Source of the DNA: Nannochloris sp. 'desiccata'
Lineage: Eukaryota; Chlorophyta; Trebouxiophyceae; Chlorellales; Chlorellaceae
Length of the DNA stretch: 64,000 bases
Reading direction: 5' to 3'
NCBI GenBank assembly: GCA_019044685.2
Contig: JAGTXX020000015.1
Location: forward strand, 558,001 to 622,000
Below, piece by piece: positions 22,583 to 34,642 of this stretch. A model generated the notes under the pieces. The model had not been told where the DNA came from. It saw only the letters and a program-made list of their open reading frames with translations, and did no database searches. The position numbers were made by a program, and so were the translations under genes. Numbering within the stretch: the first letter of the stretch is position 1; each line of letters begins with the position of its first letter.

Positions 22583-23517
22583 ATGGAGGAATCAACTAGC
22601 CCTCAGGGCTCAGCTCAGCCAAATAAGTGCGTTTTCATAGATTCATTTCGACAATAAATTTGCTTTCCCTTCCTTTCACCCGCATTAATTTCAGACCCAA
22701 CACCATATTATACTCACTGCGCTGCCCCATTTTTGACGCAGGCCGAAATGTTGTCTGGGAATTCTTTATTTATCATCCAATCGCTACGACAAATTAAAAA
22801 GTCCAGTGTGTGGTGGCTTTGCTAAACGTCTCCGCCCTGATGACGAGCCTTCGCAGCTCACTTCAGAGTCGATCCCAGGAGGAGAATTTAAATACGCTTG
22901 CCTAGGGTACGCAGCATGGGATGACGAAGAATTGAAAAGAGCGGCCAGACGACGAACCAATCCAACAGATCCTGTTTCGCTCCCTTATTGTGAAGGCCTC
23001 GAAATTGTGTCATCTGCAGCTATTAGTGGTAGACCTGAGCTATTAACTGAAGGGCCAGGGGTGCGTGGAGCAAGCAATTCTTCTAGAGGTTCAACTCCAC
23101 AGAGCGGAGAACCAACATCTACTGGTATTGACAGCAAACATCGACCAGGTCGATCTTATTGTAAGTTTTAGAGACTTATTCTTATTAGAAGAATAATAAT
23201 TTGGTGTAGTTTTGCTATTTGTTACTCAATAAATTCACCATTTAAAGGAAGTAGCCTTGTTTTTAATCATTTTGCTCCCTTTTGTCGCAGTTCCCGGTAT
23301 GCCTGGCGGTGATGGTCAAGTCCCTTCAGAAATGGATTGGGATCAATTTAAAACTAGATTTGATAGAATTTCTAAGAAGATAGTAGCTAAAATGGCACAA
23401 AATGCATCTTATATGGGAACTACAATCAAAAAAAGCTGGGAACAAATAATGAAAGAAGTAACTGGCGGTGGTGGTGGTGGTGGTGGTGGTGGTGGTGGAA
23501 GCCAGCACCCAGATTAA
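22583..23517 (+). CDS. Unknown protein with Gly-rich C-terminus, about 229 aa
   Basis: Best model: exons 22583-22626, 22742-23160 and 23291-23517, all junction phases consistent. The middle exon is the best supported. It has an ordered-looking segment with a CGGFAKRLRPDDE start, EFKYACLGYAAWDDEELKRA, then TLPYCEGLE-like text (SLPYCEGLEIV), and a Ser/Gly/Pro-rich linker. The last exon encodes a predicted helix (EMDWDQFKTRFDRISKKIVA) and ends in a run of 12 Gly before SQHPD. The 5' end is uncertain. An alternative acceptor at about 22694 opens a different frame that runs to a stop before 22800, so alternative first exons are possible. No family is recognised and no targeting signal or membrane helix is evident. 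Confidence 0.6.
23467..23498. repeat. GGT trinucleotide array coding a 12-Gly tail
   Basis: Nearly perfect GGT repeats encode the C-terminal glycine run of the unknown protein upstream. The array is expected to be length-variable between strains. Confidence 0.9.
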
Positions 23518-23663
23518 TCAGCATTTTTTAATATAATACAAATTTCAAATGTTTAATTACTATCCTCCGTATTCATCTATCTGTTACAGAATTCTGAATG
23601 CATTCAATAAAAATAAGCCTCTCAAGAGAGAGAAGGGAAGAACAAAGGTATTCAGAATTTCAA

Positions 23664-25387
23664 TTAAGCCTGTTGTTGTTTCTCCACCCATGCATTAACT
23701 GCTTCTTTATTCGTCGTATCCCAGACGGCAACAGCCCCTTTTGCTCCACCTGCAGCCAATACCATGGGTGCATCTCTACAAAATGAAGCACTAAATATCG
23801 CACCGATTTTAAGATCTTCAGATGCAAGTAATTCAGGTGCAGTACCAGATCCAATATCTAGACCCCATAGCTTTATTTTCTTATCTGTAGATGCAGTCAA
23901 GATCATCCCTTTCACTGCAGGATTAAACGACAAAGCAGACGTTGCTTTACTATGCGCCGCTAATTGCATCATCGGCTTTGACCCAGCACCACCACGAGCG
24001 TCATAAAACAGCACTTCGCCATTCTCGGAAGAGACTGCAAAGCATGTAGGGTTGTGTGGATCCCATGCAAGAGCTTCTACATCAGCAGGAAGGTCCCAGG
24101 AAGCTGGCTCTCCACCTGGTGTTCTCATATCAGCCATGCAGACCCGCTGATCAAAACCACCTGAAAGTAATATTTGACCTTCTGCTGGGTTCCATGCTAC
24201 AGCTTGTACTTTGTTTGTATGGTATGTCAAAGTGTGAGATAGCTTGCATTCAGCTACATCCCAAATTTTCACAGTTGTGTCGGCGGAACAAGATGCCAAG
24301 ACATTTCTAAATTCTCTATTCCAAGATAAGCCTAAAACAGCATCTTCATGGCTGCCAGGGCGAACTGGGATTTGTGGAAGTTGCGCATCAGCTTTCTTTT
24401 TTTTCTTTTTTTTCTTCTTGTTGTCCTTCTTACCACTCTCTTCTGCTGCTACGGCTTCTTGAGCTAGAGCACGTGCTGCCTCGTAATCTGCTCCTCCCAA
24501 AGTAGCCACTGGTTCAACTGCATCCAACACATCCATATTCCAAATCTCAATTCCTGGTTCAAATGATCCTACTGCTGCGAAATTGCCCCTGCTACTTCTC
24601 CCACTAGGGTCGACATCCATCCACGCCAGTGCTAGTGGAAATGCAGGGAGTAATATAGCATGATGGACGTACAAATTACCTTCTCCGCGTTCATCTGCTT
24701 CTTCATAAACCCACATTTCCAAATGACTTACGTCTTCATCATTACGTGCAGCTAAGATTAACAAATCATCATCCCGGATGCGTAAGTCTTCTTCTTCACT
24801 ATCATCGCTATCTGAATGATTGGCTCCACTATTTCGAAGATATGGGTCATCTTTAGGGTTGCGATGATATGCCATTCCTGGGTTTCCAGAGCCTAAAAGT
24901 CTCCGAGCAGGTAAGTCTTGATCATCGTCATTATCGTAATTCTCCATATCCAATTCTGCCATGGCTGCAGCAAGGGAATCACCCCCTGCAGCTGCTGCGC
25001 TCTTAGATGTGCTCTTAACAGCTGCAGCGAATGATCTAGCCTTGGCTACAGCAGCCTCATCATCCATTTCAGAGTCTGTGGAGTTTTCATCGGATTCAGG
25101 CTCACTATCTGACCCGATCTCGTCCTGCATGCGTTAAGATGCGGTTGTAAGAGAATTCATAATTGTTTTATATGCATGTGGCATAAGTGCGGTGCTGTGT
25201 TTTTGAGAAAAGCATATTGAATAATGCATTTTTAAAACTTTTCAACGCTTAATCTTACCTCACTTGCTCCTTGAGCCTCAGCATCAGCTGCAGCTAGCAT
25301 TGCTTCAGCATCATCTTCATCAATTTCGGCTTGTTCAGGCACTGCCTTGGCGGCTCCCTTGGGAATCCATGCTATTGCAGAAATCAT
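23664..25387 (-). CDS. PWP1: PWP1-like WD-repeat protein, 529 aa
   Basis: Nucleolar WD40 protein needed for ribosome biogenesis and rRNA gene expression in fungi, animals and plants. Exon 1 is 25387-25259 and exon 2 is 25124-23664, with a 134-bp phase-0 intron. Exon 1 begins MISAIAWIPKGAAKAVP, the typical PWP1 N-terminus. A strongly acidic region follows (SDSEPESDENSTDSEMDD). The WD propeller runs from about residue 165 to the end. Clear repeats include HEDAVLGLSWNREFRNVLAS with VKIWD, HTNKVQAVAWNPAEGQILLS, and HSKATSALSFNPAVKGMIL with IKLWG. A lysine run (KKDNKKKKKKKKK) is inserted between blades and could act as a nucleolar signal. The length suits the family (about 500). Confidence 0.94.
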
Positions 25388-25646
25388 TTATATTACCACA
25401 ATTGCAGCTCTATAAATGCCTTTGGGACGCTGATGGCTTCTGAAATGCAATGGTAATTGATTATACGTCAGGATTGAGGGCGAAGGGGCTATCAATACTG
25501 TTGCATTCGCCGCCCCCTCCCCAGTAAGCAAAGCACAGCATTTGACTGCCAGCCGCTGAGCGGCCTGTCCAACGTGGACGCTTTGGCCGCTAAATACACC
25601 GAAATCGAGGTTATTTCGGCATTATTGAACCTATCAACAAAAGTAT

Positions 25647-26650
25647 ATGGCCTTGTTACAGGCAATTAATAGACCAATATTTATAAATACAGCCAAATCT
25701 CTCTGGGCTCGTTCACTTGAAACATCTACAGCATCTATCCTCTACCCGGCTCTTCAGCCCAAGCTGCGACCCTGCCTTAGGTCAAACTGCATTGGAAAAA
25801 GTCACATTATAAGGTATGTTGCGTTGATTTTCTGTTCTTGCCCCACAATTTTGAAAACTTTGTTTTTTTTTGAAAATATTACGGCCCCTGCTTTGTGCCC
25901 TCTCCTTCCTTCTTCATTGCAGCATGACTTTAGAATCAAGCAAGATTATCCCTGATGTGGTAGATCATGTCAAGAAGACTAAGATTAAGATGGATATCAA
26001 GTATAAATACGACCATGTTGAAAATGGTGTCACCTTGAGACCCGACCATGTAAGGGAGAGTTTCAAAATTTTAATATATGGCTCTTTCTGCATTAAATTA
26101 TACTTTAAGAATAAAAATACTTACCTAAAGGAGTATGTCCTCTTTGATTTACCTATATCTATTTAAATTCAGGCTCACTCTACCCCTGCTGTGCATCTCA
26201 CTGGCACCGTCGATAATAGACTTTATACAATTGTTATGTCTGACCCTGACCCTCCCGATCCTGCAAAGCCTGTGTTTAGAGAGTGGCTGCATTGGATTGT
26301 CGTCAATATTCCTGGAGCAGATGGCGGAGAGGCGGCAAAGGGCACAGAGATCACTCCTTATATGTAAGTCGAGACTTTTCTGTTGGATTTCTTTCTAAAT
26401 CTTTTCCTGGCTCCTCTCTGGCTCTGATAAATTTTCCATGTTCTTAAAATGCAGGGGTCCTGCGCCGCCCATTGGCACGCATCGCTATGCATTTTTGTTG
26501 TTTGAACAACCTAATCAAGAGCCTTTAGAAGTGGAGGACCCTTCAGGTGGTCAGAAAGATGGGAGGAAGAATTTCAATACCCGCCAATTTGCAAAGCAGT
26601 ATGGCCTAGGAGATCCAGTGACTGCCATGTACTTTTTAAGCCATAAATAA
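25647..26650 (+). CDS. Phosphatidylethanolamine-binding (PEBP) family protein, 226 aa
   Basis: Exons 25647-25813, 25923-26049, 26173-26363 and 26455-26650 join without a frame break. Residues 1-55 are Arg/Ser-rich with no acidic stretch and resemble an organelle targeting peptide. The PEBP core follows. It has DPDPPDPAKPVFREWLHWIV, corresponding to the DPD-x-P and HW anion-pocket motifs, then GPAPPIGTHRYAFLLFEQP for the GxHR motif, and finally FNTRQFAKQYGLGDPVTAMYF, the usual C-terminal segment. The family includes plant FT, TFL1 and MFT and general RKIP-like proteins. I cannot assign it to FT-like signalling. The probable targeting peptide argues for a plastid or mitochondrial ligand-binding role. 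A TGTAA lies at 26805-26809. Confidence 0.92.
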
Positions 26651-27118
26651 GGCAATGCATACTTTCTGTGATATTTTACTAAGTAGTGTACGAGGCAGGT
26701 ATCTCTGGGTTTTTCTTTTCTCTTTTTGCTCTCTAGTGTGGAAACAGCGGCGACCCTGTTTGTGTCGCGAGCTTCATTCCCAGTAAAAATGTTTGATTTG
26801 AATGTGTAACTTTAAAATCTTAGTTGCAAAAGAAATGCATTACAGCCTTCTTTAATTAAAATAATTGCTGTTGTCGAAATGGGGGTTGGGACAGCTAGCT
26901 TCTTCCTAGGTGTAAGGCAGAGGAACCATCGTTTGCGAAAGGACAAACATACCTCGGTTTAGCTCGCCCGCTTATTCAGTCTCATTTTTAGATATACCGA
27001 GCAGCCCTTGAGCACGGCCTCCCCTAAACATCTTTTATAGTAGCTTGCCCTGCAGGGCCTGCAAAGCTTCTTTGGGTCGACTTCTTTTTTCGACCTCTTC
27101 TTTCGCTATTTATTCCTC
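26651..27118. other. Intergenic region downstream of the PEBP gene
   Basis: Contains the PEBP 3' UTR with a TGTAA at 26805-26809 and the promoter of the coiled-coil gene at 27119. No further coding exon is recognisable. Confidence 0.5.
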
Positions 27119-28454
27119 ATGAGAGAGGAAATAAGGAATCAAGTACTAGCTAAAAATTCTGAGACGACTGCCGCCTCTGAACCCTTGGTGAGTCATTTTG
27201 GGGCAAAACTGCAACACCTCTGATTTTCGATTTTCTCGGCCTCCCATCTTATTGTTCTCACCTGCCTCTCCTCTTTATCTGCATCAGCAAGCTGCCAAAC
27301 GCAAGAAGAAAGAAGTAGAGTACACATCTTACAGGCGCAACGTCGAGCAGGGACGTGGCTTTCTTGAAGCTACACAAATTCCCTCTTCTCTAACCTCTGC
27401 CTCTGCCGCCACCGAGGAGCGTCTTCCTTCATTTTCTTTCCCTGTCAACTTTTCTTCACAGCCTACTTCAGAGGCTCGCGATGAAAAAATGATCTACGAA
27501 GCTCTAAACACGGTCACCACCTCTATGAGGCTGAATTCTAATCAAGAACATCAGCAAGAATTGGAAACGATGCCTATTCCTCCTATTGGACGGATGGCGC
27601 CTCCGCCTGCCCGCCCTCCTAAAAACAAACGATCTCCTCTTCCTCCTGCCGCTCCTTTCCACACATGTATCACGGATTCAGCTTTTTCAGTAGCGAATAC
27701 TCGCCATAACAACCACAATTACCACCACCGCCACCATCATCACCGCACGAATCATTCACCGGTGTCTACATCCCCAACTCCCGGAACCAGAACCAGTGGC
27801 AGTGCTAAGACTGCATTAAATGGCAATCAGAACCCCACCACCTGCCTTGATACTAACAACTCGAAGTTCATTGAAGACCTACCTGAGGCAATTGCCATGC
27901 TTTCTTCCTTGTATGCTGATCTTCAACACCGCGTTAGCACCCTTGATGCCACTTTTCAAACGAAAGACGGTGAAATTTTGAAATTAACCACCGCCAGTGT
28001 AGCTACCAATAACGCAATCCAATCAATGCGAATCGAATGGAAAAATCTCGTCTTCATGATGCAGAGAGCTATAAGTGAGCATTCAGGGACATTGACACGG
28101 CATGCCGACAGTATTTTGTTTCTTAGAAATAAACTGATTGACGCAGAAAATCGATCAAGAGAAGATAAGAATGAAATTATGAGATTGAGAAGCGAGGTGG
28201 AAAGTATGAGTCAGCAAATGATTCAAATGGAAAGTATATTGGAGGCGCAGGATGCAGCTCGACGTAGTTTTGAAGAGCAAGTGCTTAATCATTTAACCGC
28301 TGTGCATCAAATGCAATCTGAACAAGGAAAGAATCAAGCACAGGCAGCCATACTACATAATGGAAGTAATAACGATATGCAATTAGAGAACTTGCATCGT
28401 CCTGCCGAGGCTGGTACTGGGTATACAGGGGCAATTAACTGTCCTGACGGCTGA
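27119..28454 (+). CDS. Coiled-coil protein with disordered N-terminal half, 411 aa
   Basis: Exon 1 is 27119-27187 and exon 2 is 27288-28454, with phase-0 junctions. The larger open frame that begins inside the intron at 27198 is replaced by exon 1, which supplies an ATG and a good GTGAGT donor. The N-terminal half is Pro, Ser, Asn and His-rich (including a His/Asn cluster at about residue 170-185) and looks disordered. From about residue 235 to 380 it is helical with heptad spacing (LSSLYADLQHRVSTLDATF, then FLRNKLIDAENRSREDKNEI and MSQQMIQMESILEAQDAARR). That predicts a coiled coil able to dimerise. I recognise no named domain. A basic cluster near the start of exon 2 (AAKRKKKE) could be a nuclear signal. 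Confidence 0.8.
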
Positions 28455-29011
28455 TATGGATGTGGATGTATGGGTGTGTTTCGTAAAAAAAGTAGTCCGA
28501 AAAATATATGACCATCGGCAGGGCGTCGTCAGTAGAATCGCCCTTCTAACTCATTAATTATTAATAGTTTGCTTTGACTATTTTGTTACATTTATTAAAG
28601 TAGTGTGATCGTATCTATTTCCTTGCTTATTATTTAATATTTTCTTGCCTGCATTATCTTTATCGACTTGTTATATGTGTAACCTCAGTGTCAAAAGCCA
28701 GGGAAGGGCGGTGGCAGGAAGGGCAATGAGGAAGCTGCTCTGGGATGTGGTTTCCTCTTCCTTCAGTCTGTATTCCAGTTGCATTGTCATCCTGGGGTCA
28801 AATGTGCCCTGTAGATTGCCCTGCTTTGGCATCACAATGCACCACCTCTGAGCTAAGCGCTGCTGGTTGTTCAGCTCTCTAGAAGGTCTCCGAGACAGTT
28901 CACTCAAAACTTATTTTCTTTTCATATAAATGCCTTCAAGTGACATTCCATCTTCTATAGACAATTTTATAGATCGCTTGTAAGGTGCGCTGTGGTCAAT
29001 CCGTTGGTGCG
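28455..29011. other. Intergenic region between the coiled-coil and DUF760 genes
   Basis: AT-rich 3' flank followed by a more mixed stretch. Open frames on both strands at 28645-28907 overlap each other and neither has a recognisable motif. Likely 3' UTR plus promoter. Confidence 0.5.
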
Positions 29012-30480
29012 ATGCCTCCCTTTTTCACAGCGACATGCAATCCCCTTCACGCCGCAAACATTGGCTCCGCCGTAAACCTTACAGCAAGAAGGCACCATAG
29101 TTTCGGAAGCCACCCAGCTTCTGCTCGTTCTGCCAGATCTGGACGTCCACTGAAGCAAAATGTCGTAGCCCAGGGAAACAGCGCTGCCTCTGGAGATAAC
29201 GACAAGCCTAAATTTGCTTTGGTAAGCTTTCTACAATGATTGTCACTAGATCTAAATCGCGCATTGTTCGTGTTGTCTGAAAAATATTGTTGAACAACCT
29301 CACATTTGTGATTGTGTGTCTCACCCGGTCCCTTTTCCGCCGCACTTTATATTCTTCTCAGGCTCCTTCGAAGCTCAACTCCCCAGTTGGTGAAATGGCC
29401 GCATACTACCTTGAAATGCAGCCCCACTTATTCCGTGCTGCAGTTGAATCCGAGTTCCAAAGAATCAAAGAAACGCGAGAAGCCGCTGCCGATGCCGCTG
29501 CATCCTCTTCCTCCTCTGACAGCGAAGCCTCCTCTTCTGAGCCCCTTGACTTGGTTCTTTCTAAACGCATGGAGGAGGTTCGCCGTATGGAAGAAGCAGT
29601 TGCAATTGAAGATTTAATGTATGTGTGCATCTTAGAAAAATTCCAAGCTCTAGGTGTTGATCTTCTACCCAACATCTCGCCAATTCCTGAGAGTCTTGCT
29701 GCTTTGAAATCTTTGACCGAAGGTGTGCATACGAAAGAAGCTTTGGATATGGTAAAAGAACACGTATTATCAATCCTTGGCCCTGCTTCTATGGCTCTTG
29801 CTGATACTCGTATTAAGATGAGTAAATTACAAGCCGCTCAAGTGTATGCAGCATCAATCATGTTTGGATATTTCCTTCGTCGCGTTGATTCTCGATTCCA
29901 GCTTGCAAAACAAATTGGTATGGTGCCGGAGAGTCCTGAAGATGCAGTGGCACGGTTGGAAAGGCTCTTTGCTATGGCAGATGAGGTAGATTCTCCTTTA
30001 GATCCTGATGCACCACCACCTACTCCGGAGACGCCACCCCCATTGGAGGCAGATAACACTTCAAGTTCTATCGTAAAGAAAAAGCGTGGTGCGTTACGTC
30101 AATACGTTGAATCATTCGACCAAGAAACTATGATGGCGACTGCTCGTCTCGTTACTACTGAAGGCTCGACTCTTGTTGAGCGTCAAACAAAGGCACTATT
30201 TGGTGACGTCAAGGCCTTACAATCTCAAATGCAGGAAGTTATTGGGCAAGATGCATCCAGTGTTGAAGAGTTGATGCAAAGGGTGCAACAAGCTGTCGCT
30301 GAGAATAATGTTGAGGTTGTTGATATGACTGTTGGGACACAAAGGAGGGCAGTATTAGAGGCTGTGGCGTATGGTTGTTTTCTAAGGGATGTAGAATCGT
30401 GGGTAGATAGAGATTATGCATTGCTGACACCTGTTACTAGTAATGCAGGTGGTAGTGGTGGCTACGGGACTGTCGCTTAA
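29012..30480 (+). CDS. Plastid DUF760 protein (UV-B-induced protein At3g17800-like), 442 aa
   Basis: Exon 1 is 29012-29221 and exon 2 is 29362-30480, with phase-0 junctions. Residues 1-70 are Ser/Arg/His/Ala-rich and form a plausible chloroplast transit peptide. The mature protein begins near SPVGEMAAYYLEMQPHLFRA, a characteristic opening of DUF760 proteins in green plants. A second family block is YAASIMFGYFLRRVDSRFQLAK. The C-terminal part repeats a similar layout (LEAVAYGCFLRDVESWVDRDY). A Ser/Asp-rich insert (residues about 95-110) and a Pro-rich loop are variable. The Arabidopsis member responds to UV-B; the biochemical function of the family is unknown. A TGTAA lies 17 bp after the stop (30497-30501). 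Confidence 0.88.
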
Positions 30481-31740
30481 AATGAAACTCTTAATTTGTA
30501 AAAGAGTCCGTCAATTGGATTCTACACAGCAAGCTTTTCAAAAAAACCGACAGCGGCAGCAGAATTTTCCTTCCACTAACACCACAATATTTCCACTAAA
30601 CGCCAATTTCCGGCGATACTAACTTTTCTCCACTTCATTCTACAACATCGTCTCTCCATTTCTCAAGCTATCAATCCCATTCACTTAATCTCTCTTCTTT
30701 CTGCTAATTTTTCAAACACATCTTTGATCGAAAATACTTTTTTCTTATTTTGATCCCTTCCCCACACTTCACCCCTTTTCCTAACAATAAAAAGTTTGTT
30801 CTTAGATTTCTTACATTTTTATCTATATCTTTTTCGCATTTTGCGTTTATTTTTGCTCTGACAACCTTAGCACCCTGAAAAGTGTGCTGTGCTGCTGACT
30901 GGGAGCACCCAATAGCACCTTCGACGACAACCCTGCAGCACCTATACACAGCCGAGTTCCTCCTACGATGGTCTACTAATCAAAACTCGTGCTAACTAAC
31001 CTGGAATCAGTCCTCACCTCTTCCCAAGCCCCTCTGTAGGTACGTAAAACACTATACCTGCTGTCTGCATCCCATTTTTCTATTTTGCCCACTATCTCCT
31101 CTATGCTAGCGCGAGTTTTGGATTAGAGATTCAGTCGAATAAAGAATATATTACAAACCCACGCAGCTTGCTGCGTCAATCTTCAGTAAGTGTTTTCTCC
31201 TAGAGAAGCTCATTCTGTATGATAAGCGAAAAATTAATTTGGACAAAAATGGCAGTCCAGATTAAGCCTCAAATGAACCAAGAAAGAAGCTCTCCAAATA
31301 TGTTTGTTTATTGATCAGAGTTCAGTGCACTTAAGTAGTTCTTCGGCGTTGTAATTGCTCTACGCCAATTCTATAATAGACGTTTAATTCATTAATCACC
31401 CCCAAATTGCCAATACCTATTCTAGACCCCAACATTTACTCATCCAAGAGTTCACGTTTCTCCGACGTTTGTGTTTAAAAAGTTCTTGAGCCCGACAATA
31501 CCCAAGTCCCTATGCTCTAATCTGTGATCGCTTCATTGCTCATCTCATTCTAATGATCTGCGAGAGAAAAGCTTGGGCCTTTGCCTAAGGTGGGTGCCCT
31601 TTGAATCGATGGGGCGCGGATGACACTTCTTTGCCGCGTATAGTTATAGGAAATTCTTAGACATTTTGCTCAGTCCTGCACTGCTTTGTATCTCTTAGTG
31701 GCTGTACACCTGATTGGTAAACTTGCTTGCTCCCTACAGA
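30481..31740. other. Long CT/A-rich leader or intergenic region (1.26 kb)
   Basis: Contains the DUF760 3' UTR and then a long pyrimidine- and A-rich stretch before the ATG at 31741. A 7-bp stem hairpin (ACGCAGC, TT, GCTGCGT) is at 31161-31176, just before a GTAAGTG-like donor at about 31190, so a spliced 5' UTR is possible. No protein-coding exon is recognisable. Confidence 0.45.
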
Positions 31741-33434
31741 ATGGCGACGACTCAAAATTTTATATTATCGCATCCGCATTGTCTGGGAGTAGACAGCCGG
31801 GTGAATAACTGTCAAAATAATACATTTAGCGCCGCTATTGGAGCTGCTGAGCAATCATTAAACTCAAATGGATCATCTCAGATTAGTTCCGTTGGCTCTC
31901 AAGGAACTTCAAATACTGCGATTGCGGCCCCTGTTCCCGCTCCCCGTGTTCAGAGACGCCGTGGATGCCAGCATTGCATTACATGCTCTGGGCTCCAACA
32001 TCATTGCCATAGTACTTCGGTAAAGTAAGATAAAACTCGCAACTGATTATACTAGAAAATTTAAGAAAGTACTTCTGTTTTATTCTCTCTTTGCTCACCG
32101 CTCCTCCCCTTTTATCTATTTCTTCCAGATCTTCAGACTCTTCTGTTGCTGAATGGTGGCCAGGAGGTATCCATTCCCCTCAAGTGTACTACCACTTACG
32201 CGCTCGACAGCTGCGCTATGCACAGAAATTCCCACAGCAAGCTGGGATCAGCTTTAGAGGCCCTCGGGAAGTGCATACCCAGCAATCTATGCTGCTCAAT
32301 CGCCGTAGGCAAGGCCCTTTAGCTGTCCTAGTACCTGCCATTTACACAAACGTGAATCAAAACGATTCTTCAGTACATTATTTAGGTGACAAGGTGGTTC
32401 AATTGACCACAAAACCAGCTATAGTGGTAGCACCTGCACCTCGGCCCTCTGCGGTCGCCTCTGCTGCTGCGGCTGCTGCAGCAGCTGCTGCAATTAAACG
32501 TGTTATTGAGACACCTACGAGTCCCTCACGCGCTACCTGGACCCATCCTGATGATTGTACTGAAAATATGTTAATTTCTAGACGGTCCAGTGGTAGCAGT
32601 ATTACTACCTGTGGCATGGCCTTGGACCCAAAACGCCGATGCACGATACAAGGTGGAGGCAGTAATAATGGTGTTGCTGTTACTACTAGTTTCTTACCAG
32701 CAGGTCATTTCATTGCTCGTAACAGCCCCTCTCCTACTGCATCCCCACCCAGAGTCTACCCTGGCATCGTTTTGCAGCAGAATAACAACACCTGTCAGCA
32801 ATTTCAACACCAGCAGCAGCACCAGCTCCACACTAGTTTTAGTGGTAACTCAGGCTTGACTCCAGCAACGTTATTGGGTACTATTACTCCTCCCTTAGCA
32901 TCTATGGACCCATTATCTGCTGGTTCCGATTCATCTAGCACCTCTATCGCCTCTATGAGCACCAGAGGAAGTGCAGATTTAGCAATGGCAACCACAGCTC
33001 CATGGTCGTCGCCTCCGATGCCAACGCACGCTGCTGCAGTTTGGGAACTGACTTCAGCCTCTGCACAACCAGCAATGGTAGATCAATCAGCTACTGTACC
33101 ATTCCTTTCAATGGTACATAACACTAATAATCTCTACAGTAATGGGCAAAACATTCATCAGTACCATCAAGATCCTACGATGCAGCAGTACTACACTAGG
33201 CAGTATAATATTAAACAAGAGCAGGCATTCCCTTGTCATCAGGTTGTTGAGATTGGTTCTAATACCATATCTGCAATCGGGGGATACATCACTGGCAATG
33301 GCAATAATAACGTCTCTCAGGTAGAATTAGAAGACCAAGAAGATGCTGCTGCTGCCGGCAGTGACGTTGGCGGCTGGGCCGTAGGATTGCTGAGATCTCT
33401 TGCTGGATCGATTAAACGCAGTGTTTCCCCTTAG
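31741..33434 (+). CDS. Low-complexity protein with a small Cys/His cluster, 529 aa
   Basis: Exon 1 is 31741-32024 and exon 2 is 32129-33434. The GTAAGA donor at 32025 and the CAG acceptor at 32126-32128 give matching phases (two bases before, one after). The end of exon 1 codes RRRGCQHCITCSGLQHHCH, a compact C-x2-C-x2-C and H/C cluster that might bind a metal. A region rich in Arg and Tyr follows (YYHLRARQLRYAQKFPQQAG). The remainder is Ser, Thr, Pro, Gln and Ala-rich with an Ala run coded by mixed GCT/GCA/GCG at 32461-32490. The C-terminus WAVGLLRSLAGSIKRSVS may be an amphipathic helix. It looks like a regulatory or transcription-related protein, but I do not recognise a family. Confidence 0.72.
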
Positions 33435-34642
33435 AACAGAAATAAAACTAAAACTTTTAGGAATTCTATTTCTCTTTTCAAATCTCTCTTTATAAATCAA
33501 AACTGCGCTCTCTTCCTTTGAGTGGTGCATCTTCCGTCAAAAAAATAAACATCTAAAATCTCTCTTTTAAATTCATTTCTAATCAATCTACCTCCCTCCA
33601 TATCTGTACATACTTTTTTTGTCTGTGATTGTTGAGTATCCCCCTTTCTCGCTTCTGCAGGCTCAAATTTTCCTGCGAACTATGCAATGAGCCCAATAAA
33701 AAAAATGCAATTTTACCCTCTTTTTCGTTAACATTTGTTTCAATTTAAGCAGAAGTTGTTGCTTTTGAATAATTTACACATTTGTAACTTCTAAACATCC
33801 GATTTGTCAAGTATCAGCAGCTAATTGGGTTTGTATGTCAATGTAAAGCGATTTAGGCAGTTGTTTGAGGGAAGTAAGTAGCAGCCGGCGGCAGCACATC
33901 CTTCCAGGCCGCTTGCACGGTGGTGTTGGGAGCCGGCCAACTTACTTTCCAGAGAAACACTAGGCGGTGGGGTCTTAGGGTTAGTTTTAGGGTAAATGAA
34001 GCCAAATGTTTTTACGATAATGTCCTTCGCGGCTTCAAATATGAAATGAAAAAAGCGGCACTGTCACGTGCGGCCCACAAGAATCACATGATTACTACAC
34101 TGAACAAGGTACAAAAGGCATTCTTTCAATGGAGGTTCAGTAATTTGTGCCCCAAACCAGGGGTAGTAACGGCCAGTTCTGCCCTCTCGCGTAGAAAACG
34201 TCAGGATTTGAGGATGCTATTGCTCCTGCATCAGCACTTGAGTCCTTGCCAACAGGCACTGCATGAGGCAGAGGCCACCTCCTCGGCATTCAATTTGATT
34301 TACTCCCAGAGCATTTCTTAAGACACTCCCTATACGTGTAGTTATGATTAGATCGCTGCTTGCTTTGTTTATTGATCTCATTCTAATTTCAACCAGGGCA
34401 GACCCGTTGTAGACTTTCTTTTGAAGTATCACCAGCAAAGCGTGTTGGCATTTTAGGTTTTGTTTTTTTTGTTTTATATATCACTCGACTCACTTTATAA
34501 GCTACTACCATCCTTACAAAGAGATTAGACTAGACATAGAATCAATATACCATTAAATAATGTATTCAATTGTTTATTTCTTTGTTAATTCAAAATTTGA
34601 TTAGATTATACTACTTTATTCATGTAAAATGCATATACCGAT
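33435..34642. other. Intergenic region with weak open frame and telomere-like repeat
   Basis: Convergent region of 1.2 kb. An open frame at 33920-34321 (plus) has no upstream ATG near its start and no recognisable motif, so it is not called. A degenerate telomere-like stretch, TTAGGGTTAGTTTTAGGG, lies at 33975-33992. The rest is AT-rich and should include both 3' UTRs. Confidence 0.45.

Noticed and set aside
33920..34321. Open frame of 133 codons
   Set aside because: It begins with GTG, has no recognisable domain and no supporting splice-linked exon. I cannot exclude a species-specific gene.
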